DNA of 61,416 nt from Chlorobi bacterium Chlorobi_1 (GCA_900299075.1 OMIK01000100.1:1-61416), one strand, 5' to 3'; shown: positions 36,010 through 46,779, counted from the stretch's first letter. The notes: generated from the sequence alone by a model not told the origin. Made by a program: numbers and translations.

Positions 36010-36843
36010 TCAGTAGCTTTCGTCGCCGGAGGGGAAGCTGTTGCTCCGCACATCCTCGACATACTGGCGGACCGCGCCTTCGATGATCGAGGAGAGGTCG
36101 GCGTAACGGCGGACGAAGCGCGGGCGGAACTCGGTGCTCAGGCCGAGCATGTCGTTGATCACCAGCACCTGGCCGTCGCACTCGGAGCCAGCCCCGATGC
36201 CGATGGTCGGGATGGTCAGCGAACGGCTCACCTCCCCCGCCAGCGCCGAGGGGATCTTTTCGAGCACCACGGCGAAGGCCCCGGCCTCCTCGAGGATCTT
36301 CGCGTCCTCGATCAGCTGACGTGCCTCGGCATCCTCCTGGGCACGCACCCGGTAGCTGCCGTACTTGTAGATCGACTGCGGCATGAGGCCGAGGTGCCCC
36401 ATCACGGGAATGCCGACATCGGTGATGCGCTTGACCGACTCGGCGATCACCCTGCCGCCCTCGAGCTTCAGCGCGTCGCATTCGTGCTCCTTCATGATCT
36501 TGCCGGCATTGCGCAACGCCTCCTCCGGGGAGAGCTGGTAGCTCATGAAGGGCATGTCGACCACGATCATCGCCCTGCTTGATTCCGCCTGCACGCCACG
36601 GACCACCGCCTTGGCGTGGTAGATCATCTCCTCGATGGTGATCGGGAGCGTGGTGTTGTGGCCGGCGAAGACGTTGCTCGCCGAATCTCCGACGAGGATG
36701 GCGTCGACTCCCGCGCGATCCAGGATACGGGCCATCGTGAAGTCGTAGGCCGTGAGCATCGCGATCTTCTCGCCGTTCTGCTTCATGTCGAGCATCCTGC
36801 GGGTCGTCACGTGGGGAAGTTTCTGGACGGTGCCTGGTGTCAT
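36010..36843 (-). CDS. panB: 3-methyl-2-oxobutanoate hydroxymethyltransferase
   Basis: First committed step of pantothenate (CoA) synthesis, using methylenetetrahydrofolate. The 277-residue (beta/alpha)8 enzyme has [26 protein letters not shown] with the metal-binding Asp, FVDMPF-type [30 protein letters not shown] and [22 protein letters not shown]. Its start overlaps the stop of the lipoate/octanoyl-transferase-like gene by four bases, so the two are coupled. Confidence 0.97.
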   Translation of the reverse strand: MTPGTVQKLPHVTTRRMLDMKQNGEKIAMLTAYDFTMARILDRAGVDAILVGDSASNVFAGHNTTLPITIEEMIYHAKAVVRGVQAESSRAMIVVDMPFMSYQLSPEEALRNAGKIMKEHECDALKLEGGRVIAESVKRITDVGIPVMGHLGLMPQSIYKYGSYRVRAQEDAEARQLIEDAKILEEAGAFAVVLEKIPSALAGEVSRSLTIPTIGIGAGSECDGQVLVINDMLGLSTEFRPRFVRRYADLSSIIEGAVRQYVEDVRSNSFPSGDESY

Positions 36844-37652
36844 GGTGCTAGGTTGGGAATTGGTTCTTCGATTGGTCGCAGGAACGAGAGGTCCGAGGGC
36901 TTCAGCACCATGGCTGCGGAACCCGGGCCGGCAGCCTCCCCGACGATCATCCGGACAAGCTCGTCGTATCCGGCCGGGGTGAACTCGTCGAGCGACGCGG
37001 TCTTGCGCTCCAGCTCCCCCGTGATGGCCTCGATCAGCCCGGGTTCGCCGGCGTTGACATACCTGATGATATCGCGGTGCCTGGCCGAAAGAGGCATGGA
37101 TCCGTGCTGCAGGATCACGTCGCCCCGGCGGCGCTGGGCCGATCCGACGATCTTCCGGCCGTCGACCTGCAGCTCGTATTTCGCCGAAGCCGTGAAGCAG
37201 GTAACCGCCTCCGCGGTGGCGTAACGCTTCCTGAAATCGGGCTGGGTCCGGCAGAAGTCCGGCACCACGCCGGCCCTTTCGAGCGCACGGCCGATCGCCT
37301 CGTGCACCATGCGGTAGATCGCCTCGTTCGGCTCGGCGGTCTCGGCGAAAAAGGAGTAGGTCAGCTCGTCGGCATGGAAGACCGCACGGCCACCCGTCGG
37401 GCGGACGACGATGTCCACGCCGTCAGCGCGGCACCGCCCGGCGTCGATCTCCGAAGGATCCTGGTTCCTCCCGAGCGACACCGCGGCGGGCATCCAGGAG
37501 TAGAATCGCCAGAGGCAGCTGCCAGGGCCGAATTCACGACGGAATGAACCGTCCGAGAGCGACTGCATCAGCCGCATGTCGAACTCCATGTTGTACCGGC
37601 CGCTGCCGGCGCCGGTATCGATGCAGTAGACTGAAACGAAAGGTCCGGACAT
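36840..37652 (-). CDS. Lipoate-protein ligase / octanoyltransferase LipM-like
   Basis: A 270-residue member of the biotin/lipoate protein ligase (BPL_LplA_LipB) family. It has [44 protein letters not shown], a Cys in [27 protein letters not shown] and an ILQHGSM segment. The Cys in the CFTASAKYE stretch corresponds to the acyl-carrying Cys of LipM-type octanoyltransferases, so transfer of octanoyl groups to lipoyl domains is more likely than LplA-type ligation. The start [10 protein letters not shown] at 37652 is preferred to 37745, which adds a non-conserved tail. It overlaps panB. Confidence 0.82.
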   Translation of the reverse strand: MSGPFVSVYCIDTGAGSGRYNMEFDMRLMQSLSDGSFRREFGPGSCLWRFYSWMPAAVSLGRNQDPSEIDAGRCRADGVDIVVRPTGGRAVFHADELTYSFFAETAEPNEAIYRMVHEAIGRALERAGVVPDFCRTQPDFRKRYATAEAVTCFTASAKYELQVDGRKIVGSAQRRRGDVILQHGSMPLSARHRDIIRYVNAGEPGLIEAITGELERKTASLDEFTPAGYDELVRMIVGEAAGPGSAAMVLKPSDLSFLRPIEEPIPNLAP

Positions 37653-37778
37653 CCTGGCCCCTGAAATGATGCTACCCCTGGGAAAACGGCCGGCAACGGC
37701 CGGATTGAACGCCAATATAGGAAAAGTCGGCCGCTCCGTCAGCATGCGCCCCGAAAAACGCCCTGTGCGTCAACGGGC

Positions 37779-38354
37779 TCACCTCCTGGCCGGTGGAAAC
37801 TCCGAAAGGAGCTTTCCGACCGCCTCGTCGATCCTTGCCTGCATCCGCTCCGGGGTAGCGAACTCCTCCACCAGGCCCCGAACGACACCACGCCAGGCGA
37901 GCTCCCGCCTCCTTGCGTCGGTGATGTCGAGCAGCAGCGCCCCCTCCTCGTAGACCACGACGGTCGGCCAGGGGTCCCCCCACCATGAGCGGTGCCAATA
38001 GGGGCGGCCCCGGTAGTAGGCGATATCCCAGGTCACCGGGTCCGGCTCCAGGCGCGACATCTGCCTGACGGTCGCCACCGCCGACACCGTGAAGTCGACC
38101 GGACCGCCCTCCCTGAGCACATATCCGCGCGCTGCCAGCTCGCGGTCGACCGCGCTCCTCACCCTGCGGGCGACGATCGGGTTGGCGGCCAGGAGGTCCC
38201 TCCCCGCAGCCGTGTCGGCCGGCGCCTGCCAGCGGTAGGCGTGGTAGGATCCGAAATTCACCGAACTGTCGTAGTCGCTGGTCACCGACAGCGTCGAACA
38301 CCCTGCAAGCGCCAGCAGGGCCAGCAGTATCGTCAACACCCTTCCCTTGCACAT
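37779..38354 (-). CDS. DUF4136 lipoprotein
   Basis: A 191-residue outer-membrane-type lipoprotein. The signal peptide ends in the lipobox LALAGC (Cys at about 19), followed by the DUF4136 pattern: VTSDYDSSVNFGSYHAYRW, NPIVARRVRSAVDRELAARGY, DFTVSAVATVRQ, then an aromatic/His-rich stretch (YYRGRPYWHRSWWGDPW) and GALLLDITDARRRELAWRG. The family has no assigned function but is widespread in Gram-negatives with envelopes like that of Chlorobi. It stands alone between lipM-like and a divergent CoA-binding protein gene. Confidence 0.87.
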   Translation of the reverse strand: MCKGRVLTILLALLALAGCSTLSVTSDYDSSVNFGSYHAYRWQAPADTAAGRDLLAANPIVARRVRSAVDRELAARGYVLREGGPVDFTVSAVATVRQMSRLEPDPVTWDIAYYRGRPYWHRSWWGDPWPTVVVYEEGALLLDITDARRRELAWRGVVRGLVEEFATPERMQARIDEAVGKLLSEFPPARR

Positions 38355-38540
38355 GGCTCCTCCTCATGGTCATCGTTTCATCAGCATCCACTGAAACCCC
38401 ATACCTGTTAAACAGGCCGGGGGAGGAGATAAGTTTCCGTCCGCGCCCCTCCGGCTCGGCTTCGGGAAGCGGGACGATTCTTGTTGTGAGTCTCCCTACA
38501 GACCGGTATTTTCTGAACATAGAGCAGACCGCACAGCCTC

Positions 38541-38957
38541 ATGCGCACACCGATGGACATCAGATCGATCCTCACCACCTTCCGGCATATCGCCATCGTC
38601 GGCATATCGGACAAGCCGGAACGGCCAAGCAACGGCGTGGCGCGCTACCTCATGCACGCCGGCTACAGGATCCATCCGGTGAATCCGATGATCGGGGAGG
38701 TGCTCGGCATGCGCTGCTGGCCGTCGATTTCGGCAATGCCCGAGGCCGAACGGAGGCTTCTGGAGGTCGTGGTGGTCTTCAGGAAACCGGCCGACGTGCC
38801 GCCGGTCGTGGAGGAAGCGATCGCCGCCGGGGCGAAAGTGCTCTGGATGCAGCTCGGGATCACCAACGCAGAGGCCGCTGCGAAGGCTCGCAAGGCGGGC
38901 CTCGAAGTCGTCGAAAACCGCTGCATCGCCGTCGAACACCAGAGGCTCGGACTCTGA
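38541..38957 (+). CDS. CoA-binding domain protein, YccU type
   Basis: A 138-residue Rossmann-fold protein of the CoA_binding_2 family. It has IAIVGISDKPERPSNGVARYL, GYRIHPVNPMIGEVLGMRCWPS, VVVFRKPADVPPVVEEAIAAGAKVLWMQLGI and the closing VENRCIAVEHQRL. The CoA-binding fold is that of succinyl-CoA synthetase alpha. The protein function is unknown; members may bind CoA or acyl-CoA as a sensor. It is divergent from the DUF4136 gene and precedes ddl by 31 bases. Confidence 0.87.
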   Translation: MRTPMDIRSILTTFRHIAIVGISDKPERPSNGVARYLMHAGYRIHPVNPMIGEVLGMRCWPSISAMPEAERRLLEVVVVFRKPADVPPVVEEAIAAGAKVLWMQLGITNAEAAAKARKAGLEVVENRCIAVEHQRLGL

Positions 38958-38988
38958 ACCACTACAGACTCAACCCATTCCGCACCCT

Positions 38989-40068
38989 ATGCCCCGCCGC
39001 ACTGTCGCCCTGATCTTCGGAGGAAAGTCCCCCGAGCACGAAATATCGGTCATCTCCGCACGCGCGGTCGCCGCACAGATCGATCCGCAGGAGTACGCCG
39101 TCACCCCGCTCTACATCAGCCATGACGGACGCTGGCACGGGGAGGAGTGCTCCAGGAAGGTGATCGGGACCGACCTTGCCGCACTCCTGCGAAGCGGCAC
39201 GCCCGACTCGGCCCGCGCAAGGCTGCAGGAGATCGCCGAGGAGTTCGCCGATGAGCGCTTCGACTTTACTGCGTTCCAGGAGAACACGGAGGTGGCATTC
39301 CTGGTGCTGCACGGCGCCTATGGCGAAGACGGCAGGATCCAGGGCTGCCTCGAAACCTTCGGCATCCCCTACACCGGCTGCGGGGTCACCGCATCGGCGC
39401 TCGCGATGGACAAGGCCCTGACCAAGATCTGCGCGATGGCTGCCGGGGTCGAGGTCGCAGAGTTCATGACGATCCTCAGCGCCGACTATTTCAGGGACCC
39501 CGCAAAGGCCTGCGACACGATCGCCGCAAAGTTCGCCTGGCCGGTGTTCGTCAAACCCGCAAACCTCGGCTCGTCGGTCGGCATATCGAAGGTGCACAAC
39601 AACGCCGAACTGCGCCCCGCCCTCGACGCGGCATGCGGCCTCGACTCCAAGGTGCTGGTCGAAACCTCGATCAGCGGCCGCGAGATCGAGGTTGCCGTGC
39701 TCGGCAACGAGGATCCGCTGGCGTCGCTCCCCGGTGAGATCGTCCCCGGCAGCGAGTTCTACGACTTCGAGGACAAGTACATCAGGAACGCCGCACAGCT
39801 CTTCATCCCTGCCCGGCTCAGCGATGCGGAGAGCTCGGCCATCAGGGAGTCCGCCCTTGCCGTGTTCCGCGCGATCGGCGGCAGCGGACTTTCGAGGATC
39901 GACTTCTTCCTCGAGAACGGCACCGGCAGGATCGTCCTGAACGAGGTCAACACCATCCCGGGATTCACCGACGTCAGCATGTACCCCATGATGATGGCCG
40001 CTTCGGGCATCGAGTTTCAGGAACTGGTCGACAGGCTGATCCGCCTCGCCCTCGAGAGGAAATCGTGA
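38989..40068 (+). CDS. ddl: D-alanine--D-alanine ligase
   Basis: ATP-grasp ligase that makes D-Ala-D-Ala for peptidoglycan. The 359-residue protein has VALIFGGKSPEHEISVISA at the N-terminus, AYGEDGRIQGCLETFGIPYTG, FVKPANLGSSVGISKV in the ATP-grasp domain, the metal-binding D/E pair in RIDFFLENG and VLNEVNTIPGFT, and MYPMMM. Length and the EDG insert match the DdlA-type enzyme. It is followed 16 bases later by the TPR gene. Confidence 0.97.
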   Translation: MPRRTVALIFGGKSPEHEISVISARAVAAQIDPQEYAVTPLYISHDGRWHGEECSRKVIGTDLAALLRSGTPDSARARLQEIAEEFADERFDFTAFQENTEVAFLVLHGAYGEDGRIQGCLETFGIPYTGCGVTASALAMDKALTKICAMAAGVEVAEFMTILSADYFRDPAKACDTIAAKFAWPVFVKPANLGSSVGISKVHNNAELRPALDAACGLDSKVLVETSISGREIEVAVLGNEDPLASLPGEIVPGSEFYDFEDKYIRNAAQLFIPARLSDAESSAIRESALAVFRAIGGSGLSRIDFFLENGTGRIVLNEVNTIPGFTDVSMYPMMMAASGIEFQELVDRLIRLALERKS

Positions 40069-40084
40069 CCAGCCGGCCACCCTT

Positions 40085-40660
40085 ATGACGACCGAACCGC
40101 ACCTCATCCTCGCCGACGTTTCGCTGGACATCTCCCGCGGCGAGTTCCAGTCAGCCCTCGACAAGCTTTCGAAGGATGGTTCCGGCCTGCCCGAATCGTA
40201 CCTTGCGCACCTGCTCGAAGCGCGTGCGTGCCAGGGGCTTGGCAGGTACGCCGAAGCCGTGCGCCACCTCAGGCAGTGTTGCCGGATCGCGCCGTCCAAC
40301 CAGGTGGCGTGGCAGGAGCTGGTCGAGGCGACCGTCCTGCAGGCGCAGCAGGGCCCGACGGCCGAAGAACCTGCGTTCGACCCTGTCGCGGAGGAGTTCG
40401 AGCGGCTGTCGCTGGCGCTTTCCGGATTCCTGGCCCCGCGCGCCTCTGAGCAGTCGGAGCCGACACCCCTGGCAGAGCAGCGCCAGCCGTTCCCGGACGA
40501 CGCATCAATCGCCGTACCGACCGAATCGCTTGCCAACCTCTTCATCTCCCAGGGGGCCTACAAGAAGGCCATCCGCGTCTTCACCTCGCTTATCCAGCTC
40601 AAGCCCGCCAAAGCCGACGAATACCGCATCGAGATCGACCGGCTTCTCGAAAAGATTTGA
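40085..40660 (+). CDS. TPR-repeat protein
   Basis: A 191-residue protein with an N-terminal pair of helical TPR-like units (LEARACQGLGRYAEAVRHLRQCCRIAPSNQVAWQELVEA), a flexible Gln/Pro/Glu linker (about 100-145) and a third unit near the C-terminus (ESLANLFISQGAYKKAIRVFTSLIQLKPAKA). No signal peptide or catalytic motif is seen. The function is unknown; such proteins act as protein-binding scaffolds. It is 16 bases after ddl. Confidence 0.75.
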   Translation: MTTEPHLILADVSLDISRGEFQSALDKLSKDGSGLPESYLAHLLEARACQGLGRYAEAVRHLRQCCRIAPSNQVAWQELVEATVLQAQQGPTAEEPAFDPVAEEFERLSLALSGFLAPRASEQSEPTPLAEQRQPFPDDASIAVPTESLANLFISQGAYKKAIRVFTSLIQLKPAKADEYRIEIDRLLEKI

Positions 40661-40768
40661 CGGGAAAAAGCAGAACCTCCGCCGTCTCGGATCAAAGGGA
40701 GTTGCTCGTTGTTTGCTTATATTATTCGCCTACACGAACGTAAAGAGACCGATTCAGAGGCCAGCCGC

Positions 40769-42187
40769 ATGCCGTCGACCGCATCCCTGAAAAAAGCACT
40801 CATCATCTTCGCCGCCCTGCTTCCGGCTGCTCCGCAGGCCGGCTCGGCGGAACCGGCCGCAAGAAGGCTCTCGCTCCAGGAGTGCGTCGCGATCGCCCTC
40901 GAGAACGCCGCCGCGGTCAGGAAGGCCGGGAACAACCTCAAGCTCGAAGGGGCCGACCTCCTCAAAAGCTACGGTGCATTCCTCCCGAAGCTCACCGCTT
41001 CGGCGAATTACGTACCGAAATCGGTTTCCCAGAGCTACAACGCAACCGCATACGACACCACGCCGGGCAGCAAGGCGAAGACGGAGAGCAGTTCGGCCGG
41101 CCTCGGGCTGACCGCATCACTGAACCTCTTCAACGGCCTGGCCGACTCCTCGTCGCTCCAGGCGGCGATCGAGCTCAAGGGCGCTGCCGGCCTCTCGCTC
41201 CAGCGCGCCCGGGAGACCGTCGCCTTCGACGTCACGCAACACTACTACCAGGCCCTGCTGGACGAGGAGCTGCTCGGCATCGCCAGGGAGAACCTGAACT
41301 CCTCGAACGACCTCCTCACGCTCACGGACAGGCAGTACCGGATCGGCCTGAAATCCCTCACCGAGCTCTACCAGCAGCAGGCCGAAGTGGCCGGCAACAC
41401 CCTGGCCGCGCTCAAGGCTGAAAACCAGTCGAGGAAGAGCCGCCTCGAGCTGCTCCGGCGCCTCCGGCTCGATCCGCTTGCCGAGGTCACCCTCGAACCG
41501 GTCGACACTGCCGGCCTCGAGGCCCTCCCCGCATCGGTGGATATCGCCGGGCTTGCAACCGAAAGCCTGAAGCGTCGCGCGGATCTCGAAGCCCTCAAGC
41601 TCCAGGCGCACGCCGCACGATGGCAGGCCAGAGGGGCGGCGGGAGCTCGCCTCCCGAAGCTCGACCTCTCCGTGTCGGCCAGCACCAGCGGCATCGACTC
41701 CTACCGGATCAACAGCGTGAACTATCCCCTGCCGCCGCTCGGCACCCAGCTTTCGAACGGCATCGGCTACTCGGTCGCCCTGAACCTCAGCTGGGCGATC
41801 TTCGACGGATTCCAGACGCGCTACGCTGTCCAGGCCGCCAAAACCACCTGGCTCAACCGGCAGCTCGATTACGAGGAGCTGAAGGATGGCGTCGTACTCG
41901 ACCTCCAGCTGGCGGCCGGGGACTACCGTGCGGCATTCACCCAGATCGCGGCATCGAAGGCCAGCCTCCGTGCGGCAACCTCGGCATTCAACGCCGTGCA
42001 GCGGAAGTACGAGCTCGGCGCCGCGGGATTCGTCGAGCTGAGCAACGCACGGGCCACGCTGTTCAACGCGAAATCCGGCATGACGCAGGCATCCTACAAC
42101 CTCGCCCTGCAGAAAGCGATGCTCGACTACACCTCCGGCAGGAGTGACGCCGGCCACTCCGCCAACGCATCACCGAAGACCCCATGA
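40769..42187 (+). CDS. TolC-family outer-membrane efflux protein
   Basis: A 472-residue outer membrane channel. A signal peptide (residues 1 to about 28, KKALIIFAALLPAAPQAGSA) precedes the OEP repeats: RRLSLQECVAIALENAAAVR, the TASANYVPKSV strand, LEAL-type coiled coils, and the second repeat with LNLSWAIFDGFQTRYAVQAAKT, VVLDLQLAAGDYRAAFTQIAASKASL. TolC trimers form the outer membrane exit duct of efflux systems. It overlaps the MFP gene by four bases and starts a five-gene export operon. The ATG at 40769 fits the signal peptide better than 40709. Confidence 0.92.
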   Translation: MPSTASLKKALIIFAALLPAAPQAGSAEPAARRLSLQECVAIALENAAAVRKAGNNLKLEGADLLKSYGAFLPKLTASANYVPKSVSQSYNATAYDTTPGSKAKTESSSAGLGLTASLNLFNGLADSSSLQAAIELKGAAGLSLQRARETVAFDVTQHYYQALLDEELLGIARENLNSSNDLLTLTDRQYRIGLKSLTELYQQQAEVAGNTLAALKAENQSRKSRLELLRRLRLDPLAEVTLEPVDTAGLEALPASVDIAGLATESLKRRADLEALKLQAHAARWQARGAAGARLPKLDLSVSASTSGIDSYRINSVNYPLPPLGTQLSNGIGYSVALNLSWAIFDGFQTRYAVQAAKTTWLNRQLDYEELKDGVVLDLQLAAGDYRAAFTQIAASKASLRAATSAFNAVQRKYELGAAGFVELSNARATLFNAKSGMTQASYNLALQKAMLDYTSGRSDAGHSANASPKTP

Positions 42188-43455
42188 AAAAAACTCAGAA
42201 ATCGGGCAGGCGAAACTCCTTCATCGCCACCGCCGGCGCAACCATCGTGCTCCTTGCAGCCCTCGTGGCATGGATGAAGCTTCGCGAAAAGCCGGTCGAG
42301 GTCACCACCGAAAACGCGTTCCGCAAGGAGGTGGTGCACCTCGTCACCGCCACCGGCAAGATCCAGCCGGAGCTCGAGGTCGCGATGTCTCCCGACGTCT
42401 CGGGCGAGATCATCGCCCTGCCGGTCAAGGAGGGGCAGGCGGTGCGGGCAGGCGACCTGCTCTTCCGTATCCAGCCCGACATCTACGAGAACCAGGTCGA
42501 ACAGAGCCGGGCACAGATGAACCTTTCGAGGGCGCAGAGCCTCGAATCGAAGGCCCGGATGCTCAAGTCCAGGGACGACTTCCGCAAGGCCGAGCTGCTC
42601 TACAGGGAGCGCCTGATCTCGGAGACCGAATGGCTCACTGCCAAAACCAACGCCGAAGCCGCGCAGGCAGCGCATGAGGCTTCAAGGTTCGGCATCGAGC
42701 AGAACCGAAGCCTGCTGAACCAGAACGAGGAGCGCCTGAGGAAAACGGTGGTCAGGGCGCCGATGGACGGCACGATCACCCTGCTCAAGAGCAAGATCGG
42801 CGAGCGGGTCGTCGGCACCGGCCAGTTTCCGGGCACCGAGGTGCTCAGGATCGCCAACCTCGACAGCATGCGCGTGGAGGTTGAGGTCAACGAGAACGAC
42901 ATCGTCAACGTGAAGGTAGGCAATCCCGTGGCCGTCAGGGTCGACGCCTTCGGCGACCGGAAATTCTCCGGCATCGTCCGGGAGATCTCCAACTCGGCGA
43001 TCACCAAGGCGGCCGGGACCCAGGAGGAGGTGACCAACTTCCTGGTCAAGATCCGCGTGCTGAACCACGAGCGGCTGCTGAAGCCCGGCATGAGCGCGAC
43101 CGCCGACATCGAGACCATCCGCGTGCCGAACGCCCTCGTCGTGCCGATACAGAGCGTGACCATCCGCGAGCACGGCGGCCGCACCGCCGTGCCGCAGAAA
43201 AAGGAGCAGGAGGAGGAGAAGGTCGTGCAGGCGGATTCAGCAGGCAAACGAAGCATCGAGGGGATCGAAGGGGTGTTCGTGGTGACCGACGGACGCGTCC
43301 GCTTCAGGAAGGTCGCCACCGGCACGACCGACAACACCCACATCGTCATCCTTTCCGGACTGAAAGAGGGGGAAACGGTAGTGTCGGGAAGCTTCGGCGC
43401 CATTAACCGCGAACTGCGGGACGGCAGCAGGATCAGGCTCCAGGAGAAGCGATGA
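42184..43455 (+). CDS. Periplasmic membrane-fusion protein, MacA-like
   Basis: A 423-residue adaptor protein. An N-terminal anchor lies at about residues 15-35 ([13 protein letters not shown]). A biotinyl-lipoyl-like half motif follows ([33 protein letters not shown]), then an alpha-helical hairpin (about 95-170) and [25 protein letters not shown], then beta-barrel and MP domains. It bridges the ABC permeases to TolC. A charged EQEEEKVV insert near residue 345 is unusual in the family. It overlaps both neighbours by four bases. Confidence 0.9.
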   Translation: MKKTQKSGRRNSFIATAGATIVLLAALVAWMKLREKPVEVTTENAFRKEVVHLVTATGKIQPELEVAMSPDVSGEIIALPVKEGQAVRAGDLLFRIQPDIYENQVEQSRAQMNLSRAQSLESKARMLKSRDDFRKAELLYRERLISETEWLTAKTNAEAAQAAHEASRFGIEQNRSLLNQNEERLRKTVVRAPMDGTITLLKSKIGERVVGTGQFPGTEVLRIANLDSMRVEVEVNENDIVNVKVGNPVAVRVDAFGDRKFSGIVREISNSAITKAAGTQEEVTNFLVKIRVLNHERLLKPGMSATADIETIRVPNALVVPIQSVTIREHGGRTAVPQKKEQEEEKVVQADSAGKRSIEGIEGVFVVTDGRVRFRKVATGTTDNTHIVILSGLKEGETVVSGSFGAINRELRDGSRIRLQEKR

Positions 43456-44144
43456 GCGACCAGCGGCCGATCATCGACATCAGGTCGCTCTGCAAGCACT
43501 ACACCATGGGCGAGCAGACGGTCAAGGCACTGGACGGCATCGACCTGCGCTTCATGAAGAACGACTACGCCGCGATCATGGGACCGTCTGGCAGCGGGAA
43601 ATCCACCCTCATGAACATCCTCGGATGCCTCGACACCCCGACCTCCGGCAGCTACGAGCTGAACGGCCGGAACGTGGCCGAGATGGACGACGACGAGCTG
43701 GCCCGGGTGCGCAACCGAGAGATCGGCTTCGTCTTCCAGACCTTCAACCTCCTGCCCCGCCTCAACTGCCTGAAAAACGTCGAGCTCCCGCTGATCTACG
43801 CCGGCATCGAACCCGGGGAGCGCATCGAACGCGCCCGTACGGCCCTCGAACAGGTCGGGCTCGCCGACAGGATCGGCCACAAGCCGACCGAGCTCTCCGG
43901 CGGCCAGACCCAGCGGGTTGCCATCGCGCGGGCCCTGGTCAACCGCCCGTCGATCATCCTCGCCGACGAGCCGACGGGCAACCTCGACACAGCCACCAGC
44001 CGTGACATCATGTCGATCTTCGGCAAGCTCTGGGAAGCCGGAAACACCATCATCCTCATCACCCACGAGGAGGATATCGCCCGCTGCACCCGGCGGACCA
44101 TCCGCCTGCGGGACGGCAGGATCGAAAGCGATACGGCGACATGA
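43452..44144 (+). CDS. ABC transporter ATPase, MacB/LolD type
   Basis: A 230-residue nucleotide-binding protein. Motifs: Walker [11 protein letters not shown]-loop [10 protein letters not shown], signature [15 protein letters not shown] and Walker [13 protein letters not shown] followed by ITHEED. The Q-loop and the SGGQ context place it in the MacB/LolD-FtsE group that powers mechanotransmission through FtsX-type permeases. It has no fused permease, unlike MacB, and serves two separate permease genes downstream. Overlaps of four bases on both sides show a tight operon. Confidence 0.95.
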   Translation: MSDQRPIIDIRSLCKHYTMGEQTVKALDGIDLRFMKNDYAAIMGPSGSGKSTLMNILGCLDTPTSGSYELNGRNVAEMDDDELARVRNREIGFVFQTFNLLPRLNCLKNVELPLIYAGIEPGERIERARTALEQVGLADRIGHKPTELSGGQTQRVAIARALVNRPSIILADEPTGNLDTATSRDIMSIFGKLWEAGNTIILITHEEDIARCTRRTIRLRDGRIESDTAT

Positions 44145-45406
44145 AGGGGCGGCTCAGGCAGTTCCGCTACGAGACGGCAGAAAGCCTGGACATTGCCGTC
44201 TACCAGATCAGGGCCAACAAGACCCGGTCGTTCCTTACGGCACTCGGCGTCATTATCGGCATCGTGGCCATCACCATGATGGGCACGGCGATCACCGGCA
44301 TCGACATCGGTTTCGAGAAGAGCCTCGCCATGATCGGCTACGATGTGATCTATGTCCAGAAAGGGTCATGGAGCACCATGGGGCAGTGGTGGAGGTACCG
44401 CAACCGCCCGGACATCAAGACCGGGTATGCCGCCCGGATCAACCACGCCATCGCCGAGAACCCGGCATCGGAGCTGGTGGTGGCCGTTCCCCAGATGTCG
44501 ACCTTCGTTGCCTCGGCACGCTACAAGGATCGCCTGCTGCAGCAGGTCTTCTCCTTGGGCACCAACCAGGACTACCCGATGACCGCCTCAGGGGACCTCG
44601 ATGCCGGCAGGTTCTTCACCCCTCAGGAATCGACCGCCGGAGAGATGGTCTGCGTCGTCGGCGACGACATCGCCTCGGGGCTCTTCCCGCACGAGGATCC
44701 GATCGGCAAGGCGATCCGCCTGAAGAGCAGCAACGTCCGGGTCATCGGCACCTTCAGGAAGCAGGGCAAGTTCCTCGGGCTCTTCAGCTTCGACAACCAG
44801 GTGGTCATGCCGCTCGGCGCCTTCGAGAAGATCTACGGCAAGACCCAGTTCGTCAGCCTGAGGATCAGGATCAGGGACCAGAAGCGCATCGTCGAAGCCA
44901 CGGAGGAGGCCACCGGCATGATGCGCAAGCTCAGGAGGCTCGCCCCCGGCCAGGAGGATGATTTCGCAGTCAACGAGCAGCAGGCCTTCAAAAGCCAGCT
45001 CGACCCGATCAAGAACGGCATCGCCGCGGCAGGCATCTTCATCACCGGCATGTCGCTGTTCGTCGGGGCCATCGGCATCATGAACATCACCTTCGTCAGC
45101 GTCAAGGAGCGGACCAGGGAGATCGGCCTGCGCAAGGCGCTCGGGGCGAGGCGACGGACGATCCTGCTGCAGTTCCTCATCGAATCGGTGATGATCTGCC
45201 TCATCGGCGGAGTCGTCGGCCTTTGCACCTCGGCCGTCATCACCTTCGCCATCCAGTTGCTGCTGCCCGACTTCCCCGTCCGCGTCTCCCCCATGCTCGT
45301 CCTGGCGAGCCTTGCGGTCTCGGTGGCCACGGGCATCGTCTCCGGCCTGGCACCGGCAGTCACCGCCTCGAAGCTTGATCCGGCCGCATCACTCAGGTAC
45401 GAATGA
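44141..45406 (+). CDS. ABC transporter permease 1, FtsX/MacB type
   Basis: A 421-residue permease with four helices. The first is at about 28-50 ([20 protein letters not shown]), followed by a large periplasmic domain of about 230 residues. Three more helices follow ([61 protein letters not shown]). The FtsX signature appears as [23 protein letters not shown] and [13 protein letters not shown] ends it. Type VII ABC permeases transmit force to MacA-TolC rather than move substrate through the membrane. Its substrate is unknown. Confidence 0.92.
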   Translation: MKGRLRQFRYETAESLDIAVYQIRANKTRSFLTALGVIIGIVAITMMGTAITGIDIGFEKSLAMIGYDVIYVQKGSWSTMGQWWRYRNRPDIKTGYAARINHAIAENPASELVVAVPQMSTFVASARYKDRLLQQVFSLGTNQDYPMTASGDLDAGRFFTPQESTAGEMVCVVGDDIASGLFPHEDPIGKAIRLKSSNVRVIGTFRKQGKFLGLFSFDNQVVMPLGAFEKIYGKTQFVSLRIRIRDQKRIVEATEEATGMMRKLRRLAPGQEDDFAVNEQQAFKSQLDPIKNGIAAAGIFITGMSLFVGAIGIMNITFVSVKERTREIGLRKALGARRRTILLQFLIESVMICLIGGVVGLCTSAVITFAIQLLLPDFPVRVSPMLVLASLAVSVATGIVSGLAPAVTASKLDPAASLRYE

Positions 45407-46659
45407 GCATGGCGAGGATGACCGAAATCCGTGAGACGCTGCTCCAGGCGGCCTTGTCGCTCGCAGCCAACAAGCTCCGCTCCGCCCTCACCACGCTCGG
45501 GGTCGCCGTCGGGGTCTTTTCGATCATCGCGGTCATGACCGCCCTTGACGCCGTCGAACGATCGGTCGCCACGGGGCTTTCGAGCCTCGGGGCCAACACC
45601 TTCCAGATACAGAAGTACCCGGCGACGGTCTTCGGAGGCGGCCACGGGCGCGACCAGTATGCGAACCGCCAGGATATCACCTGGCAGCAGGCGCTCCTCT
45701 TCCGCAAATTCATGGGGCCGAAGGCCAGCGGCATCGGCTTCGTGATCACGAGGCAGGCGAGCCAGGCCAGGTTCGCCAACAGGGCCACCAACCCCGACGT
45801 CGTCCTGACGGGCGGCGACGAGAACTTCGCAAAATCCAACGGATTCGACATCACCTCCGGCCGAAACCTGAACGGCAACGACATCCGGCACGCCGCCGAC
45901 ACCGCGGTCCTGGGCAGCGAGGTCGCCGCAAGCCTGTTCGGGCAGGGGCAGAAGCCGTTGAACCGCCAGATCAAGGTCGAGGGAAAAGCTTACACGGTGG
46001 TCGGCGTCTTCGGCAAGAAGGGGGCCGCCTTCGGCCAGAGCCAGGACAACCTCGTGCTTATCCCGATAACCCGGTTCCTCGGCCACGTCAACGAAAAGGG
46101 CAGCCTCTCGATCACGGTCGAAGCTCGCTCCCGGGCGGAGTACGCCGGGACGATCGACCAGGCGATCGGCGCCATGCGGCTCGCCAGGGGCCTGACCGTG
46201 CGCGAACCGAACGACTTCGAGATCCGGACCAACGAGTCCCTCGTCGAGTCGTTCAGGCAGATCCAGAACACCATCAGCGTCGGGGCGTTCATCATCAGCT
46301 TCATGGCCCTCCTGACCGCCGGCGTCGGCATCATGAACATCATGCTGGTCAGCGTCACCGAACGCACCAGGGAGATCGGCATCAGGATGTCGATCGGGGC
46401 CCCCCGCCGGACGATACTCCGCCAGTTCCTGCTCGAAGCCCTGCTGCTCTCCATCGGCGGGGGCATGCTGGGGATCGCCACCGGCGCGGCAGCAGGCAAC
46501 CTGGTCGCAGTCAACTTCAACCTTCCGGTGATCTTCCCCTGGGGCTGGATGGCCGTCGCCTTGCTCGTCTGCTCGGCCATCGGCATCTCCTTCGGCCTCT
46601 TCCCCGCCTGGAAGGCTGCCGGACTCGACCCCGTCGAGGCGCTGCGCGCGTCGAAATAA
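45403..46659 (+). CDS. ABC transporter permease 2, FtsX/MacB type
   Basis: A 418-residue permease paralogous to the one before it. It has the same four-helix plan, an N-terminal SALTTLGVAVGVFSIIAVMTALDAVE helix, a periplasmic domain, then LLTAGVGIMNIMLVSVTERTREIGIRMSIGAPRRTIL, GMLGIATGAAAG and WKAAGLDPVEALRASK. The two permeases probably form a heterodimer with the ATPase at 43452 dimerising beneath. It is the last gene of the tolC-MFP-ABC operon. Confidence 0.92.
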   Translation: MSMARMTEIRETLLQAALSLAANKLRSALTTLGVAVGVFSIIAVMTALDAVERSVATGLSSLGANTFQIQKYPATVFGGGHGRDQYANRQDITWQQALLFRKFMGPKASGIGFVITRQASQARFANRATNPDVVLTGGDENFAKSNGFDITSGRNLNGNDIRHAADTAVLGSEVAASLFGQGQKPLNRQIKVEGKAYTVVGVFGKKGAAFGQSQDNLVLIPITRFLGHVNEKGSLSITVEARSRAEYAGTIDQAIGAMRLARGLTVREPNDFEIRTNESLVESFRQIQNTISVGAFIISFMALLTAGVGIMNIMLVSVTERTREIGIRMSIGAPRRTILRQFLLEALLLSIGGGMLGIATGAAAGNLVAVNFNLPVIFPWGWMAVALLVCSAIGISFGLFPAWKAAGLDPVEALRASK

Positions 46660-46779
46660 CCCTGCCGGCTCCCACTGCCCGAACCTTTCGGACAGCGCCA
46701 GGGTTTGTACATGGTGAAGCGTCCTGAATCCGTCTGTACCTCCCCCTGCATCTCGTTGAACACCAAACCAGCAACGGCT

